From Aquisphaera giovannonii (GTDB taxonomy: Bacteria > Planctomycetota > Planctomycetia > Isosphaerales > Isosphaeraceae): 64,000 bases of DNA. A program made the translations under genes and the position numbers. The notes beneath the pieces were generated by a model, which did not search any database, was not told where the DNA came from, and was given only the letters and a program-made list of their open reading frames with translations. This document shows, piece after piece, positions 1 through 8,106 of this stretch. The stretch's first letter is position 1. Every line of letters starts with the position of its first letter. The stretch covers positions 10,106,001-10,170,000 of the forward strand of contig NZ_CP042997.1 in the NCBI RefSeq assembly GCF_008087625.1, given 5' to 3'.

Positions 1-1
1 G

Positions 2-1048
2 ATCGTCTCGCGGATCGAGTTCGTCGGCTACAACGAGGGGGCCAGCGGCGTCCGCATCCAGGTGGACGCCCCCATCAACCCGGGCAACAGCGGCGGACCC
101 GCCCTGGTGGACGGCAAGATGATCGGCCTGATCTTCAGCAAGCTGACCCAGGCGGACAACATCGGCTACATCATCCCCGGCGAGGAGATCGAGCTGTTCC
201 TCCGGGACATCAAGGACGGCCATTACGACGGCAAGCCCGACATGCACGACTCCCTCCAGACCTTCGAGAACGCCGCCCTCCGCGGCTTCCTCCAGGTCGA
301 CCGCAAGACGCAGGGCATGATCGTCCACCGGCCGGCCGAGGAGAAGGCGGACTACCCGCTGAAGACCTGGGACCTGATCACGAAGATCGGCGACAAGGAG
401 ATCGACAACGTCGGCATGGTGAAGGTCAAGGAGAACCTCCGCCTCCAGTTCCGCTACCTGATCCAGTCGCTGGCGAAGGACGAGGCCGTCCCCATGACGA
501 TCGTCCGCAAGGGCAAGCCCGAGGCGATCCGGCTCCCCGTGCCGAGGAAGTGGCCGATGCTCATCGAGCCGCTCCAGGGCAAGTACCCGCCGTACTTCAT
601 CTACGGCCCGCTGGTCTTCTCCTCGGCCAGCCGCGACCTGGCGGCGGCCCTCGACCGCCCCGGCAGCCCCGTGGGCGCGCTGCTCGCCATGATGGGCAGC
701 CCCCTGGCCACCCGCCGCGGCGACCGCCAGGCCTTCCCCGGCGAGGAGCTCGTCCTCGTCACCTCGCCCATGTTCCCCCACGCCATCGCCAAGGGATACG
801 ACAACCCCTTCTCCAAGGTCGTCAAGGAGATCAACGGCACGAAGGTCAAGAACCTCCGCCACTTCGTCGAGCTGATCCGCGACAGCAAGAACAAGTACAC
901 CACCATCTCCTTCGACGATCGCTTCTCCGAGACCATCGTCTTCGACCACCAGGAGGCCCTGAAGGCCACCGACGAGATCCTCTCGGACAACGGCATCCGC
1001 CAGCAGGCCTCCGACGACCTGCTATCGGTCTGGAAGAAGACGAACTAA
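2..1048 (+). CDS. Deg/HtrA-type trypsin-like serine protease with PDZ domains, 5' end cut off
   Basis: The reading frame is open from base 2, so the start codon lies left of the window; 348 residues are visible. The motif NPGNSGGP (Ser codon 89-91) is the nucleophile segment of S1C (DegP/HtrA) proteases; the His and Asp of the triad would lie in the missing part. Downstream come one PDZ-like region (about bases 270-540) and a second C-terminal one (about 780-990) containing INGTKVKNLRHFVELI, a layout like plant DEG9-type proteases. Members of this family degrade or refold damaged proteins, usually in the periplasm. Localisation cannot be judged without the N-terminus. The gene ends with TAA, which overlaps the first base of a long inverted repeat. 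Family assignment is firm; substrate is unknown. Confidence 0.85.
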   Translation: MVSRIEFVGYNEGASGVRIQVDAPINPGNSGGPALVDGKMIGLIFSKLTQADNIGYIIPGEEIELFLRDIKDGHYDGKPDMHDSLQTFENAALRGFLQVDRKTQGMIVHRPAEEKADYPLKTWDLITKIGDKEIDNVGMVKVKENLRLQFRYLIQSLAKDEAVPMTIVRKGKPEAIRLPVPRKWPMLIEPLQGKYPPYFIYGPLVFSSASRDLAAALDRPGSPVGALLAMMGSPLATRRGDRQAFPGEELVLVTSPMFPHAIAKGYDNPFSKVVKEINGTKVKNLRHFVELIRDSKNKYTTISFDDRFSETIVFDHQEALKATDEILSDNGIRQQASDDLLSVWKKTN

Positions 1049-1260
1049 CCACAGAAGCATGGAGGGCACAGAGAAGACCGGAAGAGAAGACGAGGAAGCG
1101 GGATGAGGGTTGCGGATCGCCGAACCGAGCCGCGGTCCCAGGCAGACGCTCTTCCCTGTTTCTGGTCTTCGTTGTGCCCTTCATGTCCTCGTGGCGGATC
1201 CTTTCTTCCTTCGCGGTTTCACTCTTCCGGTCTTCTCCGTGCCCTCTGTGCTTCTGTGGT
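1048..1260. repeat. Long inverted repeat with 39-nt arms (ACCACAGA-type element)
   Basis: The arms 1048-1086 and 1222-1260 are reverse complements at 36 of 39 positions; the outer ends read ACCACAGAAGC and GCTTCTGTGGT. A further degenerate copy of the right arm lies in tandem at about 1150-1196 (CTCTTCC...GGTCTTCGTTGTGCCC). The element fills the gap between the protease stop and the DUF1080 start. It looks like a REP/MITE-like intergenic palindrome rather than a simple terminator. No coding sequence is seen in it. Confidence 0.75.
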
Positions 1261-1285
1261 CAGTCCCTCTTCAAGGATTCATCCC

Positions 1286-1936
1286 ATGCTGACAGTGACC
1301 TCGGTCGCCCTCTGGATCTCGCTGGTCGTCCCCGGGCAGGCGGACTCGGCCGCCTGGAAGCCCCTGTTCAATGGCAAGGACCTCGACGGCTGGAAGCACG
1401 TCGGCCCGGGCAAGTTCGTCGTCGAGGACGGCCAGCTCCGCACCGAGGGGGGCATGGGCCTGCTCTACTATGAGAAGGAGAAGCTGGGCGATTGCGTGAT
1501 CAGGGTCGTCTACAAGACGAAGGACCGGCGGTCGAACTCCGGCCTCTACATCCGGATCGCCGAGGCGCCGGCCGAGCCCTGGTACGCCGTGCATCACGGC
1601 TTCGAGGTCCAGATCGCCGACGGCGGCAACGGCTCGCGCGGCACCGGGTCGATCTACACCTTCGCGGAGTCCGCCGCCAAGCCGGCCGAGCCGGGCGAGT
1701 GGAACACGCTGGAGGTCACCCTCAGGGGCACCCGCGTGACCACCACCCTGAACGGCCAGCCCGCCGCCGACTTCGACTCCTCCACGCTGAAGGCCGACGC
1801 GGGCGACAAGGAAGGCCCCGGCGACCCCGCCCGCACCCCCCGGGCCGAGTCCGGCTACATCGGCCTCCAGAACCACGACGAAGGCTCCGTCGTCACCTTC
1901 AAGGAGGTCTCCGTCCGCCCGCTGGGCGCGAAGTGA
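1286..1936 (+). CDS. Secreted DUF1080 (3-keto-disaccharide hydrolase-like) protein
   Basis: A 216-residue protein starting at ATG 1286, chosen because an AAGGA ribosome site sits about 10 bases upstream and a hydrophobic leader (MLTVTSVALWISLVVPGQA) follows directly. The body opens with LFNGKDLDGWK, the hallmark of DUF1080 (PF06439), a concanavalin-like beta-sandwich. Further family features are NSGLYIRIAE and YIGLQNHDEG near the C-terminus. The family is greatly expanded in planctomycetes; some members are reported to act on 3-keto-glycosides and others may bind glycans, so the exact reaction is not assigned. The length fits a single-domain member. It stands alone, with no carbohydrate-operon partners beside it. 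Confidence 0.85.
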   Translation: MLTVTSVALWISLVVPGQADSAAWKPLFNGKDLDGWKHVGPGKFVVEDGQLRTEGGMGLLYYEKEKLGDCVIRVVYKTKDRRSNSGLYIRIAEAPAEPWYAVHHGFEVQIADGGNGSRGTGSIYTFAESAAKPAEPGEWNTLEVTLRGTRVTTTLNGQPAADFDSSTLKADAGDKEGPGDPARTPRAESGYIGLQNHDEGSVVTFKEVSVRPLGAK

Positions 1937-2032
1937 CATGCGCTACGCCCCCGCGCCGCGACGGTGATCGGAGCGGGCCGCGGGGGCGATCGGCAGCGAC
2001 CACGCTCCCGATTGAGCGGGGCCTGCCCTTCC

Positions 2033-2077
2033 TTGACAGCCCTACGACTCCGAGGTAGAGATCACTCCCGAGGAGTC
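2033..2077 (+). promoter_or_regulatory. Candidate promoter and operator of the toxin-antitoxin operon
   Basis: TTGACA (2033-2038), a 17-base spacer and TAGAGA (2056-2061) form a sigma70-like promoter 58 bases before the toxin ATG. An inverted repeat GACTCC (2046-2051) / GGAGTC (2072-2077) straddles the -10, where an autorepressing antitoxin could bind. The -10 matches the consensus only partly. Confidence 0.35.
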
Positions 2078-2118
2078 AGGTCGCATCAAGCGGCGAAGCG
2101 GCAAGGAGGAGGCCGCGA

Positions 2119-2502
2119 ATGTCCCATCCCCCGGGCTTCCGGCCTGAACGACTCCTGACCTTCATCCAGGTCCCTCCGTTCCCGGGACAGTTCCACCGCC
2201 TTAAGCTCACGGACGAGGACCTGAGGGGGATCGAGATCACGATACTCGACGACCCACGGCAGGGGGTCGTGGTCGCCGGGACTCACGGACTTCGGAAGAT
2301 GCGATTTGCGAGGCGAGGCTCGAATGCGGGTAAGAGCGGTGCCTACCGCATCTTCTACCTGCATCTGGAGGAATACGGCACCGTTTTCCTGTGGGCCATC
2401 ATCCTGAAGGGGGAAGCGGAGAACCTCTCCGCCGCCGACCGGGAAGCCATCGGCAGGCAAGTCCTGCGAGCGAGGCAGGCTTTGGAACGAGGGGTGGAGT
2501 GA
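2119..2502 (+). CDS. RelE/HigB-family toxin of a type II toxin-antitoxin pair
   Basis: A 127-residue protein with the HigB/RelE-like signature GTHGLRKMRFARRG...GKSGAYRIFY...LKGEAENLS. These toxins are ribosome-dependent mRNA interferases that cut translated messages when free of antitoxin. It is the first gene of a two-gene unit: its TGA stop overlaps the antitoxin ATG by one base (TGATG at 2500-2504), so the two are probably translationally coupled. Toxin-first order is typical of higBA-type pairs. The ribosome site AAGGAGGAGG lies just upstream. Family assignment is good; whether it is closer to HigB or another RelE subgroup cannot be told from sequence reading alone. Confidence 0.8.
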   Translation: MSHPPGFRPERLLTFIQVPPFPGQFHRLKLTDEDLRGIEITILDDPRQGVVVAGTHGLRKMRFARRGSNAGKSGAYRIFYLHLEEYGTVFLWAIILKGEAENLSAADREAIGRQVLRARQALERGVE

Positions 2503-2876
2503 TGCCGGACGAGAAAGACCTTTCCCCGCTGGCCGCCGAGATGGTGCGTGGGATGTCAGAGTTCTGCGACGCGGTCGAGTCTGGCGAGCCGGTCGCAAAG
2601 CGATACACGATCCGGACCGTGACGCTGGACCTCACAGGCACCCCCTACACGGCCGATGACGTCAAGAGAGTTCGACGGGCCTTGAATGCCAGCCAGTCCC
2701 TGCTTGCGAGGTTCCTGGGGGTGAGCGTCAAGACGGTCCGCGCCTGGGAGCAGGGGAGTCGTCCCGTGCCCACCATCGCGGCTCGCTACATGAATGACAT
2801 CCTCCGCAATCCAGAAATTTGGACCCGCCGCGTCCGGCCCGTGGAGGCCGGCGGCGGGCCGGCCCCAAAGACCTAA
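2502..2876 (+). CDS. HigA-like helix-turn-helix antitoxin
   Basis: A 124-residue protein starting at ATG 2502, which overlaps the toxin stop codon. Residues about 53-85 (DDVKRVRRALNASQSLLARF, then LGVSVKTVRAWEQG) form an XRE-type helix-turn-helix, as in HigA/NadS antitoxins. The N-terminal 45 residues probably wrap the toxin. Such antitoxins neutralise the toxin and repress their own promoter; the inverted repeat across the -10 at 2046-2077 is a plausible site. A strong hairpin follows the stop codon. Confidence 0.8.
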   Translation: MPDEKDLSPLAAEMVRGMSEFCDAVESGEPVAKRYTIRTVTLDLTGTPYTADDVKRVRRALNASQSLLARFLGVSVKTVRAWEQGSRPVPTIAARYMNDILRNPEIWTRRVRPVEAGGGPAPKT

Positions 2877-2900
2877 TTGCTCAGCCCCTGGCTCGCGCGA

Positions 2901-2925
2901 CCCTCTCCCGCCGGGCGGGAGAGGG
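2901..2925. terminator. Hairpin between convergent genes
   Basis: CCCTCTCCCGC (2901-2911) and GCGGGAGAGGG (2915-2925) form a perfect 11-bp stem with a 3-base loop, 24 bases past the antitoxin stop and before the end of the leftward SDR gene. No U tract follows on either strand, so it may be a Rho-assisted or bidirectional terminator. Confidence 0.5.
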
Positions 2926-3077
2926 AGAGTTTCGCCTGGATCGGCGTAACACCGTTGCGCGTCGGGATCGGTCCCTGTCCGCCGATTCCTCCTGGCAAGC
3001 CGAGGCTCACCCGGTCGCCGGGCAGAGCCGGCTCCCACGGACGGAGCCGCTCCGATCCGCCGCAGATTCGTCTTGCC

Positions 3078-4193
3078 TCACGACTTCACTCCGATCGTCC
3101 TCAGCCCGGAGTCGATGCCCGAGGCCAGGGCGCGGCCGTAGCCGTTGCCGTGGCCGTCGAGGGAGGGCAGCGGCAGGGACGGCCGCGCGGTGCGGCGGGC
3201 GAGGGCGGCGACGAGGCCGACGGTGCCGACGGCGGCGAGGCCGGCGGCGGCGTACTTCAGGCCGGGGTTCAGCTCGAAGACGCGGGTGTACCAGCTCGAC
3301 GCGTGGCCGGCGTGCTCGCCGTGGGTCCGGCCGGGGCCCGCCACCGGCCCCAGCAGGTTGTCGCGGCCGTTGTCCGGCTCGCCGGACTTCTGGCTCTCGA
3401 ACCCGTAGCCGCCGGCGAGCTGGAGCTGGTCGCCCAGGTCGGGGCTGACGCGCTCGATGAGGTCGGCCGCCTTGGCCGCGAAGCCGATGAAGACGTCGCG
3501 CAGCGGGTGCTCGGCCGCGTGCACGATCGCCTCGGCCACGGCCTCCGGCTGATAGACCGGGTTCGGCGGGGCGGCCTTGTAGCCCATCTTGCTGCGGGCG
3601 TTGCTGAAGAACGGCGTGTTGATCGAGCCCGGCAGGATCAACGTCACCTGGATGCCCGCCCGCTCGTGCTCCAGCTCGATCCGCAGGGCGTCGGTGAAGC
3701 CCTTCACCGCGTGCTTGGCGGCGGAGTAGATCGACTGCAAGGGGACGCTCCGCTTGCTCACCATCGACCCCACGTTGATGATCGTGCCGCTCCCCTGCTT
3801 GCGCATGTGCGGGAGGATCGCCTTGGCCCCGTAGATCTGGCCCATGAGGTCCACCTGGATGACGCGGTCGATCTCCTCGATCGACAGGTCCTCGAAGTGG
3901 GCGTAGACGCTCACGCCGGCGTTGTTCACCCAGGTGTCCACGCGGCCGTACTTGGCGACGGCCTCGCGGGCCAGGCGGTCCACCTGGTCCCACTCGGCGA
4001 CGTCGGTCACCACGACCTGGGCCTTGCCGCCGTTGTGTCGGATCTCCTCCGCCAGGGCCCGGAGCGCCGCGTCGTTCCGCGCCGCCAGCGTCAGCGACGC
4101 CCCGCGGCGGGCGAACTCGAGCGCCGTCTGCCGGCCGATGCCCGAGGACGCTCCGGTGATCACGACCGCCTGTTCGTGCAGTGGCTTCCTCAT
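3078..4193 (-). CDS. SDR-family NAD(P)-dependent oxidoreductase with C-terminal membrane helix
   Basis: A 371-residue protein. The classical short-chain dehydrogenase core is complete: cofactor loop TGASSGIG (13-20), NNAG (90-93), catalytic Ser143, and YSAAK with Tyr156 and Lys160. After the usual 250 or so residues there is an extra C-terminal stretch containing a hydrophobic helix (YAAAGLAAVGTVGLVAALA, about 312-331) followed by basic residues, so the enzyme may be tethered to the membrane with its catalytic part in the cytoplasm. The substrate is not predictable. The gene is leftward, with the carboxylate-amine ligase and GNAT genes in the same direction upstream, but the 216-base gap argues for a separate promoter. 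Confidence 0.85.
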   Translation of the reverse strand: MRKPLHEQAVVITGASSGIGRQTALEFARRGASLTLAARNDAALRALAEEIRHNGGKAQVVVTDVAEWDQVDRLAREAVAKYGRVDTWVNNAGVSVYAHFEDLSIEEIDRVIQVDLMGQIYGAKAILPHMRKQGSGTIINVGSMVSKRSVPLQSIYSAAKHAVKGFTDALRIELEHERAGIQVTLILPGSINTPFFSNARSKMGYKAAPPNPVYQPEAVAEAIVHAAEHPLRDVFIGFAAKAADLIERVSPDLGDQLQLAGGYGFESQKSGEPDNGRDNLLGPVAGPGRTHGEHAGHASSWYTRVFELNPGLKYAAAGLAAVGTVGLVAALARRTARPSLPLPSLDGHGNGYGRALASGIDSGLRTIGVKS

Positions 4194-4409
4194 GGGACGA
4201 TCCCCCTATCCCTTCCGCGGGTGCATGCTCATTCCGGGTGCCCGGGCCGTCTCGCCGGCCCGGCCGCGATCATCCGTCGCGGCGGACCTCGGCCCCGCCC
4301 AGGCGGCGCGGCGAGATCCGCGGCGAGCCGAGGCGACTGCCGGACATTATGCAATCAGGATGCCGCGGAGTGCGGGGAGGGCATCGAGCCTCCCCACGTC
4401 CCGCCCCGC

Positions 4410-5648
4410 TCAGAGGCTGGCCCCCGTGTGGTCGAGGAGCCCCTGGACGCCCAGGAGCGGGGAGAGCGACGGGTGCCAGTGGCCGGACGAATCGGCCCGG
4501 GCGGTCAGGCGGACGACCTCCAGGAGCGAGCCGGTGCGGGCGAAGGCGTTGAGCTGGGCGGTCGCGCCGTTGGCCCCCCGGGTCTTCGCCCGGAGCCGCG
4601 TCAGGTGCTCCGCGCCGCCGAGCTCCTCGGCGACGGGCATCAGGCCGTCGATCAGCTCGCGGGCGAGGGCGCGGGCGCCCGTCCGCTCCGCGGTCCTCGG
4701 GTTGACGAGCATGGCGTCCAGGCCGTGCCGGGCGGCGAGCCAGCGGTCCTGCTGGAGGGTCGCGGCCGTCAGGTGCTCGAGGTCGCGGGCGCGGCGGATC
4801 TCGTCCTCGCCGCCGGGCCGGGCCTCGCCGTCCCCGCGGCAGGATCCCCCGCGGGCGAGGGTGTGCACCAAGCACTGGATGAGCGCCGTCAGGCCGAGGA
4901 CGGCGTCCAGGCCCAGGGGCATGTCGCAGATCCGGACCTCGACGGTGCCGTGCGAGGGGCTCGGGCGGACGTCCCACCAGAGGTCCTTGGCCGAGCCGAT
5001 CAGGCCGGAGGCGGTCAGGTGCCCCACCAGCGCCTCGAAGGCGTCCCAGGTGCCCAGGTAGGGCGGGATCCCGGCGGCGGGGAGGCTGCCCATGACCTCC
5101 ATCCGGTGCGACTGCAGGCCCGTGGCGCGGCCGCACCAGAACGGGCTGTTGGCGGAGAGGGCCAGGAGCACCGGGAGGAACTCGCGGATCCGGTCGCAGG
5201 CCCGGATCGCGGCGTCGCCCGACCCCACCCCGACGTGCACGTGCAGGCCGAAGGTGAGCTGGCGGAGGAGCGTCTCCCGGTACGACTCGGCGAGGGCCCG
5301 GTAGCGGGGGTCGTCGGTGACGGCCTGGCCCTTCCAGTGGGAGAACGGATGCGTGCCCGCCCACGCCAGCATCAGCCCCCGGGCCGCCGCCGCCCCGGCC
5401 ACCCAGCGGAGCTTCTCCTTGAGGTCGCGGCGGACCTCGTCCACGTCCCGGCAGATCCCCGTGGCGACCTCCACGCAGCAGGCATGGAATTCCCGCCGGA
5501 CCGACCCCGCGATCCCCGGCGGCAGGCCCTCCGCGAGGGCCTGGACCTCGACGCCGCGGAGCTCCAGCGTGCCGGCGTCGACGAGCTGCAACTCGATCTC
5601 CACCCCGAGGGTCGGGGCGGGACTTCCCTGGAATCCTTGGGCGAGCAT
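4410..5648 (-). CDS. YbdK-type carboxylate-amine ligase (glutamate-cysteine ligase family 2)
   Basis: A 412-residue protein. The start at 5648 is chosen because the family's opening motif GVEIELQLVD follows 14 residues later; the frame is open further upstream but that part is low-complexity. Other GCS2 features are the histidine-rich HVHVGVG segment, the acidic VEVRICDMP segment and the DVRPSPSHG turn. The family couples a carboxylate to an amine with ATP; YbdK has weak gamma-glutamylcysteine synthetase activity, but the physiological substrates of most members are unknown. It is slightly longer than the usual 370-380 residues. A GNAT gene lies 369 bases upstream in the same direction. Confidence 0.8.
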   Translation of the reverse strand: MLAQGFQGSPAPTLGVEIELQLVDAGTLELRGVEVQALAEGLPPGIAGSVRREFHACCVEVATGICRDVDEVRRDLKEKLRWVAGAAAARGLMLAWAGTHPFSHWKGQAVTDDPRYRALAESYRETLLRQLTFGLHVHVGVGSGDAAIRACDRIREFLPVLLALSANSPFWCGRATGLQSHRMEVMGSLPAAGIPPYLGTWDAFEALVGHLTASGLIGSAKDLWWDVRPSPSHGTVEVRICDMPLGLDAVLGLTALIQCLVHTLARGGSCRGDGEARPGGEDEIRRARDLEHLTAATLQQDRWLAARHGLDAMLVNPRTAERTGARALARELIDGLMPVAEELGGAEHLTRLRAKTRGANGATAQLNAFARTGSLLEVVRLTARADSSGHWHPSLSPLLGVQGLLDHTGASL

Positions 5649-6017
5649 GACGCGCTCTCTGGAGGTGCGACGGCCTTCCCCGCGATCCCGGGGGAACCAG
5701 GCGCCGATGGAGAGGCCGATGATCCGTCGCACGACTAAGGGGGTGCCGTCCCTCCCCGGCGGAGCGGGCGGCAAGGGGCTTGATGAAACAGCAAAATCCG
5801 TGCCCCGTCGGAGCCCGGTCGGCCCGGCTCCTAGCGTTCCCTCGCCCCCGCCGCGATCCCTCACGGCGGTGCGCGACATCCTAACCCCGCGCGGGCCCCC
5901 GGGCAACCGCCGGCCCGCGGGCCGCTCGCCGCGGGGCAACCCGACCTCGGGGTCCCCCGACCCGGCTCCAAATCCGCCGCCCCCCCTGCCCCCCAGCAAC
6001 GGCGCATGCATGCCCGC
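5649..6017. other. Gap without a recognisable gene
   Basis: This 369-base, C-rich stretch between two leftward genes shows no protein family similarity in any frame and no clear hairpin. It presumably carries the promoter of the carboxylate-amine ligase gene. Confidence 0.5.
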
Positions 6018-7028
6018 TCAGGGCGGCCCCCCCGCCCCCGGCGGGAACACGACGAGGTGGACCGATCGGCGGTCGAAGGGGACGAAGCCGGTGGACGCGT
6101 AGAGGCGGGTGGCCGGCGTGTTGCGGAGGTCGACGGCCAGCTCCAGGCGGGGGGCGTGGGGCGCGGCGAGCTCGAGGGCCTGGGCGATCGCGGCGCGGCC
6201 GAGGCCCCGGCCGCGGGCGGGGGGGGTGAGGCCCAGGTAGACGACCTCCCAGACCTCGCGGTCCGGGATGTCCGCCAGCAGGAGCAGGGCGGCGGCCTCC
6301 GGCTCGCCCTCGACCTGCCCGATCCGCCACCGAGATGGCACGAACCGGCCGGTGGCGCGATGGCCCTCGATGACCTCCTGGAGCGACCGTATGCCGTCGA
6401 GCTCCGGCATGTCCAGGCTGGCGATGTACGTGGCCTGGAGCAACCTGCAGAAGGTGTCGGGCTGCTCGGGGTCGAACGACCGCCAGGCGAGCCGCGGCGG
6501 CGGCGGGTCCGCCAGCGGGATCCTGGTGTCCCGCTCGAGATAGACGAGCTCCGTGACCCTGGGCATGCCGCCGCGGATCAGGTCGCCGGCGCCCCGGCCC
6601 TGGGCGGACTCGTCGAGCACCGCCTGGATGACCCGGAAGCCCCGACGCCTCAGGTCCGCGAGCGCCGTTCGCACCAGGGCCGCGGCCGTCGCCGTGCGCC
6701 GGAGCGAGGGCAGCACCTCGGGCGCCCAGACGGCCGCGGCCCGCCCCGCCAGCGCCTGCGTCAGGAATGCCCCCACGATCCGGCCACGGGGGGCGGAGGG
6801 CGGGTCGACGCCCTGCGCGGGGGCGTGGGCCCGCGCCGCGGAGAGGCCCCATGGGCGTTCCCAGGCCGCCCAGAGGCCGGCGAGGTCCACCTGCCCGGAC
6901 TCCGCCTCCCGGAGGACCTCGTCCACCAGCTTCGCCCGGATCGCCGGGGGGATGCGCTGGTAGAGGACCTGGAGGGCCTCGGCGCGGGCGGCGGGCGGGC
7001 AGGGCTCGACGAGGGGGCCCCAGGTCAT
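6018..7028 (-). CDS. GNAT-family N-acetyltransferase
   Basis: A 336-residue protein starting at 7028, preceded by the ribosome site AAAGGGAA about six bases upstream. The C-terminal half carries the acetyl-CoA-binding signature of GNAT enzymes, VVYLGLTPPARGRGLGRAAI (the R-x-x-G-x-G/A pyrophosphate loop), followed by NTPATRLYASTGFVPFDRRS, typical of the last GNAT helix and strand. The N-terminal half (FLTQALAGRAAAVWAPEVLP, then paired repeats of similar topology) may be a second, degenerate GNAT fold. The acceptor substrate is unknown. It is divergent from the ECF sigma operon. Confidence 0.75.
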   Translation of the reverse strand: MTWGPLVEPCPPAARAEALQVLYQRIPPAIRAKLVDEVLREAESGQVDLAGLWAAWERPWGLSAARAHAPAQGVDPPSAPRGRIVGAFLTQALAGRAAAVWAPEVLPSLRRTATAAALVRTALADLRRRGFRVIQAVLDESAQGRGAGDLIRGGMPRVTELVYLERDTRIPLADPPPPRLAWRSFDPEQPDTFCRLLQATYIASLDMPELDGIRSLQEVIEGHRATGRFVPSRWRIGQVEGEPEAAALLLLADIPDREVWEVVYLGLTPPARGRGLGRAAIAQALELAAPHAPRLELAVDLRNTPATRLYASTGFVPFDRRSVHLVVFPPGAGGPP

Positions 7029-7082
7029 CGCCGTTCCCTTTAACGTGGCGGGCCCGACCGCCGCGCCGGCGGGCGCGGGGCG

Positions 7083-7146
7083 TTGACAATTTGCCGCGAT
7101 TCTCCAATCATCGACGGTCCGGAGCCCGGCGGCAAGGCAGCCTTGC
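7083..7146 (+). promoter_or_regulatory. Candidate promoter and palindrome upstream of the sigma factor operon
   Basis: TTGACA (7083-7088), 17 bases, AATCAT (7106-7111) would start a rightward transcript about 230 bases before the sigma gene. Just downstream lies a perfect inverted repeat GCAAGGC-A-GCCTTGC (7132-7146). The rest of the 7029-7350 gap shows no other recognised element. The -10 is weak, so this is tentative. Confidence 0.3.
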
Positions 7147-7350
7147 ACGCCCGAGTGGCCGGCCCGGGGGCCCGCGACGCACCGGGGCCGGCCCCCTAAT
7201 CCGCTGCAAGGCAAGGCGTTCGACCGATGGCGGGGCTCCCCGGCCATCCCGGGCCCGGGTCCGGCCCTGGAATTGCAACCTCGCCTCCCTCGGAAAAAAT
7301 CGCCAACGCTGGTGGCGAGCGATTCGTATCATAAAACACCTGAGGAGATC

Positions 7351-8106
7351 ATGCGAATGCGGGAGTCGGTCGCGAGCGGGCCCCTGCCCGACGCCGACGG
7401 CCAGGTGAGGGAGCCGATCCACGGTGGGCCGGGCCCGATGACGCCCGGGGTGACCAGGGATCTCCCCACGCCTTCGGTTCCGCACGCGGGATCGGACTCG
7501 GGCCTCGGGCTCGACGGCGAGACCAACCTGAGCGACGCATGGCTGGTGGAGCGTGCGCGACACCGGGACCATGCGGCCTTTGCCGTCCTCGTCCGCCGCT
7601 ACGAGCGGAAGCTGACGAGGGTGCTCGCGAGGTTGGTCCGCGATCCCGAGCTGGCGCGTGATCTCGCCCAGGAGACGTTCCTTCGCGTGTACAACCGGCT
7701 GGAGCGGTTCGACACGGCCCGGCGGTTCGGCCCCTGGTTATTCCGGGTGGGCGTGAACCTCGGCCTGGATTGCCTCCGCCGCAGCCGGTCCGAGCCGCCG
7801 CCTCCGGCCTCCATCGACCGGCCGCGGGGCGACGAGCGGCTGCCGTTCGAGCTCCCCGACCCGGACCCGAGGATCCGAATCGAGGTGGCCCAGGAGGTGC
7901 ACCACGTCCTCGGCATGATGCCGGTGTCGTATCGGACGATCCTGGTGCTCCGAGACCTGGAAGGTTTCTCCTCCTCCGAAGTCGCCGCGATCGTGGGCCG
8001 GCAGGAGGCGACCGTCCGCTGGAGGCTCTCCAAGGCACGCGAAAAATTCCGCGAAATTTGGCAACGCCGACAGGATGAGGCGGGGCGGGAGGCCAGGGAT
8101 GGCTGA
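7351..8106 (+). CDS. ECF-type RNA polymerase sigma factor
   Basis: A 251-residue protein. The start at ATG 7351 is favoured by the GAGGAG ribosome site at 7342-7347; an in-frame ATG lies 78 bases upstream. About 55 low-complexity residues precede sigma region 2 (HAAFAVLVRRYERKLTRVLA ... DLAQETFLRVYNRL) and region 4 (MMPVSYRTILVLRDLEGFSS followed by the helix-turn-helix EVAAIVGRQEATVRWRLSKA). It would direct core RNA polymerase to stress or envelope promoters. The stop codon overlaps the anti-sigma start by eight bases, indicating one operon with translational coupling. Confidence 0.9.
   Translation: MRMRESVASGPLPDADGQVREPIHGGPGPMTPGVTRDLPTPSVPHAGSDSGLGLDGETNLSDAWLVERARHRDHAAFAVLVRRYERKLTRVLARLVRDPELARDLAQETFLRVYNRLERFDTARRFGPWLFRVGVNLGLDCLRRSRSEPPPPASIDRPRGDERLPFELPDPDPRIRIEVAQEVHHVLGMMPVSYRTILVLRDLEGFSSSEVAAIVGRQEATVRWRLSKAREKFREIWQRRQDEAGREARDG

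Noticed and set aside
2877-5738. 953-codon rightward open frame
   Set aside because: It is antisense to the SDR and carboxylate-amine ligase genes, whose motifs are complete. High GC removes stop codons in the opposite frames.
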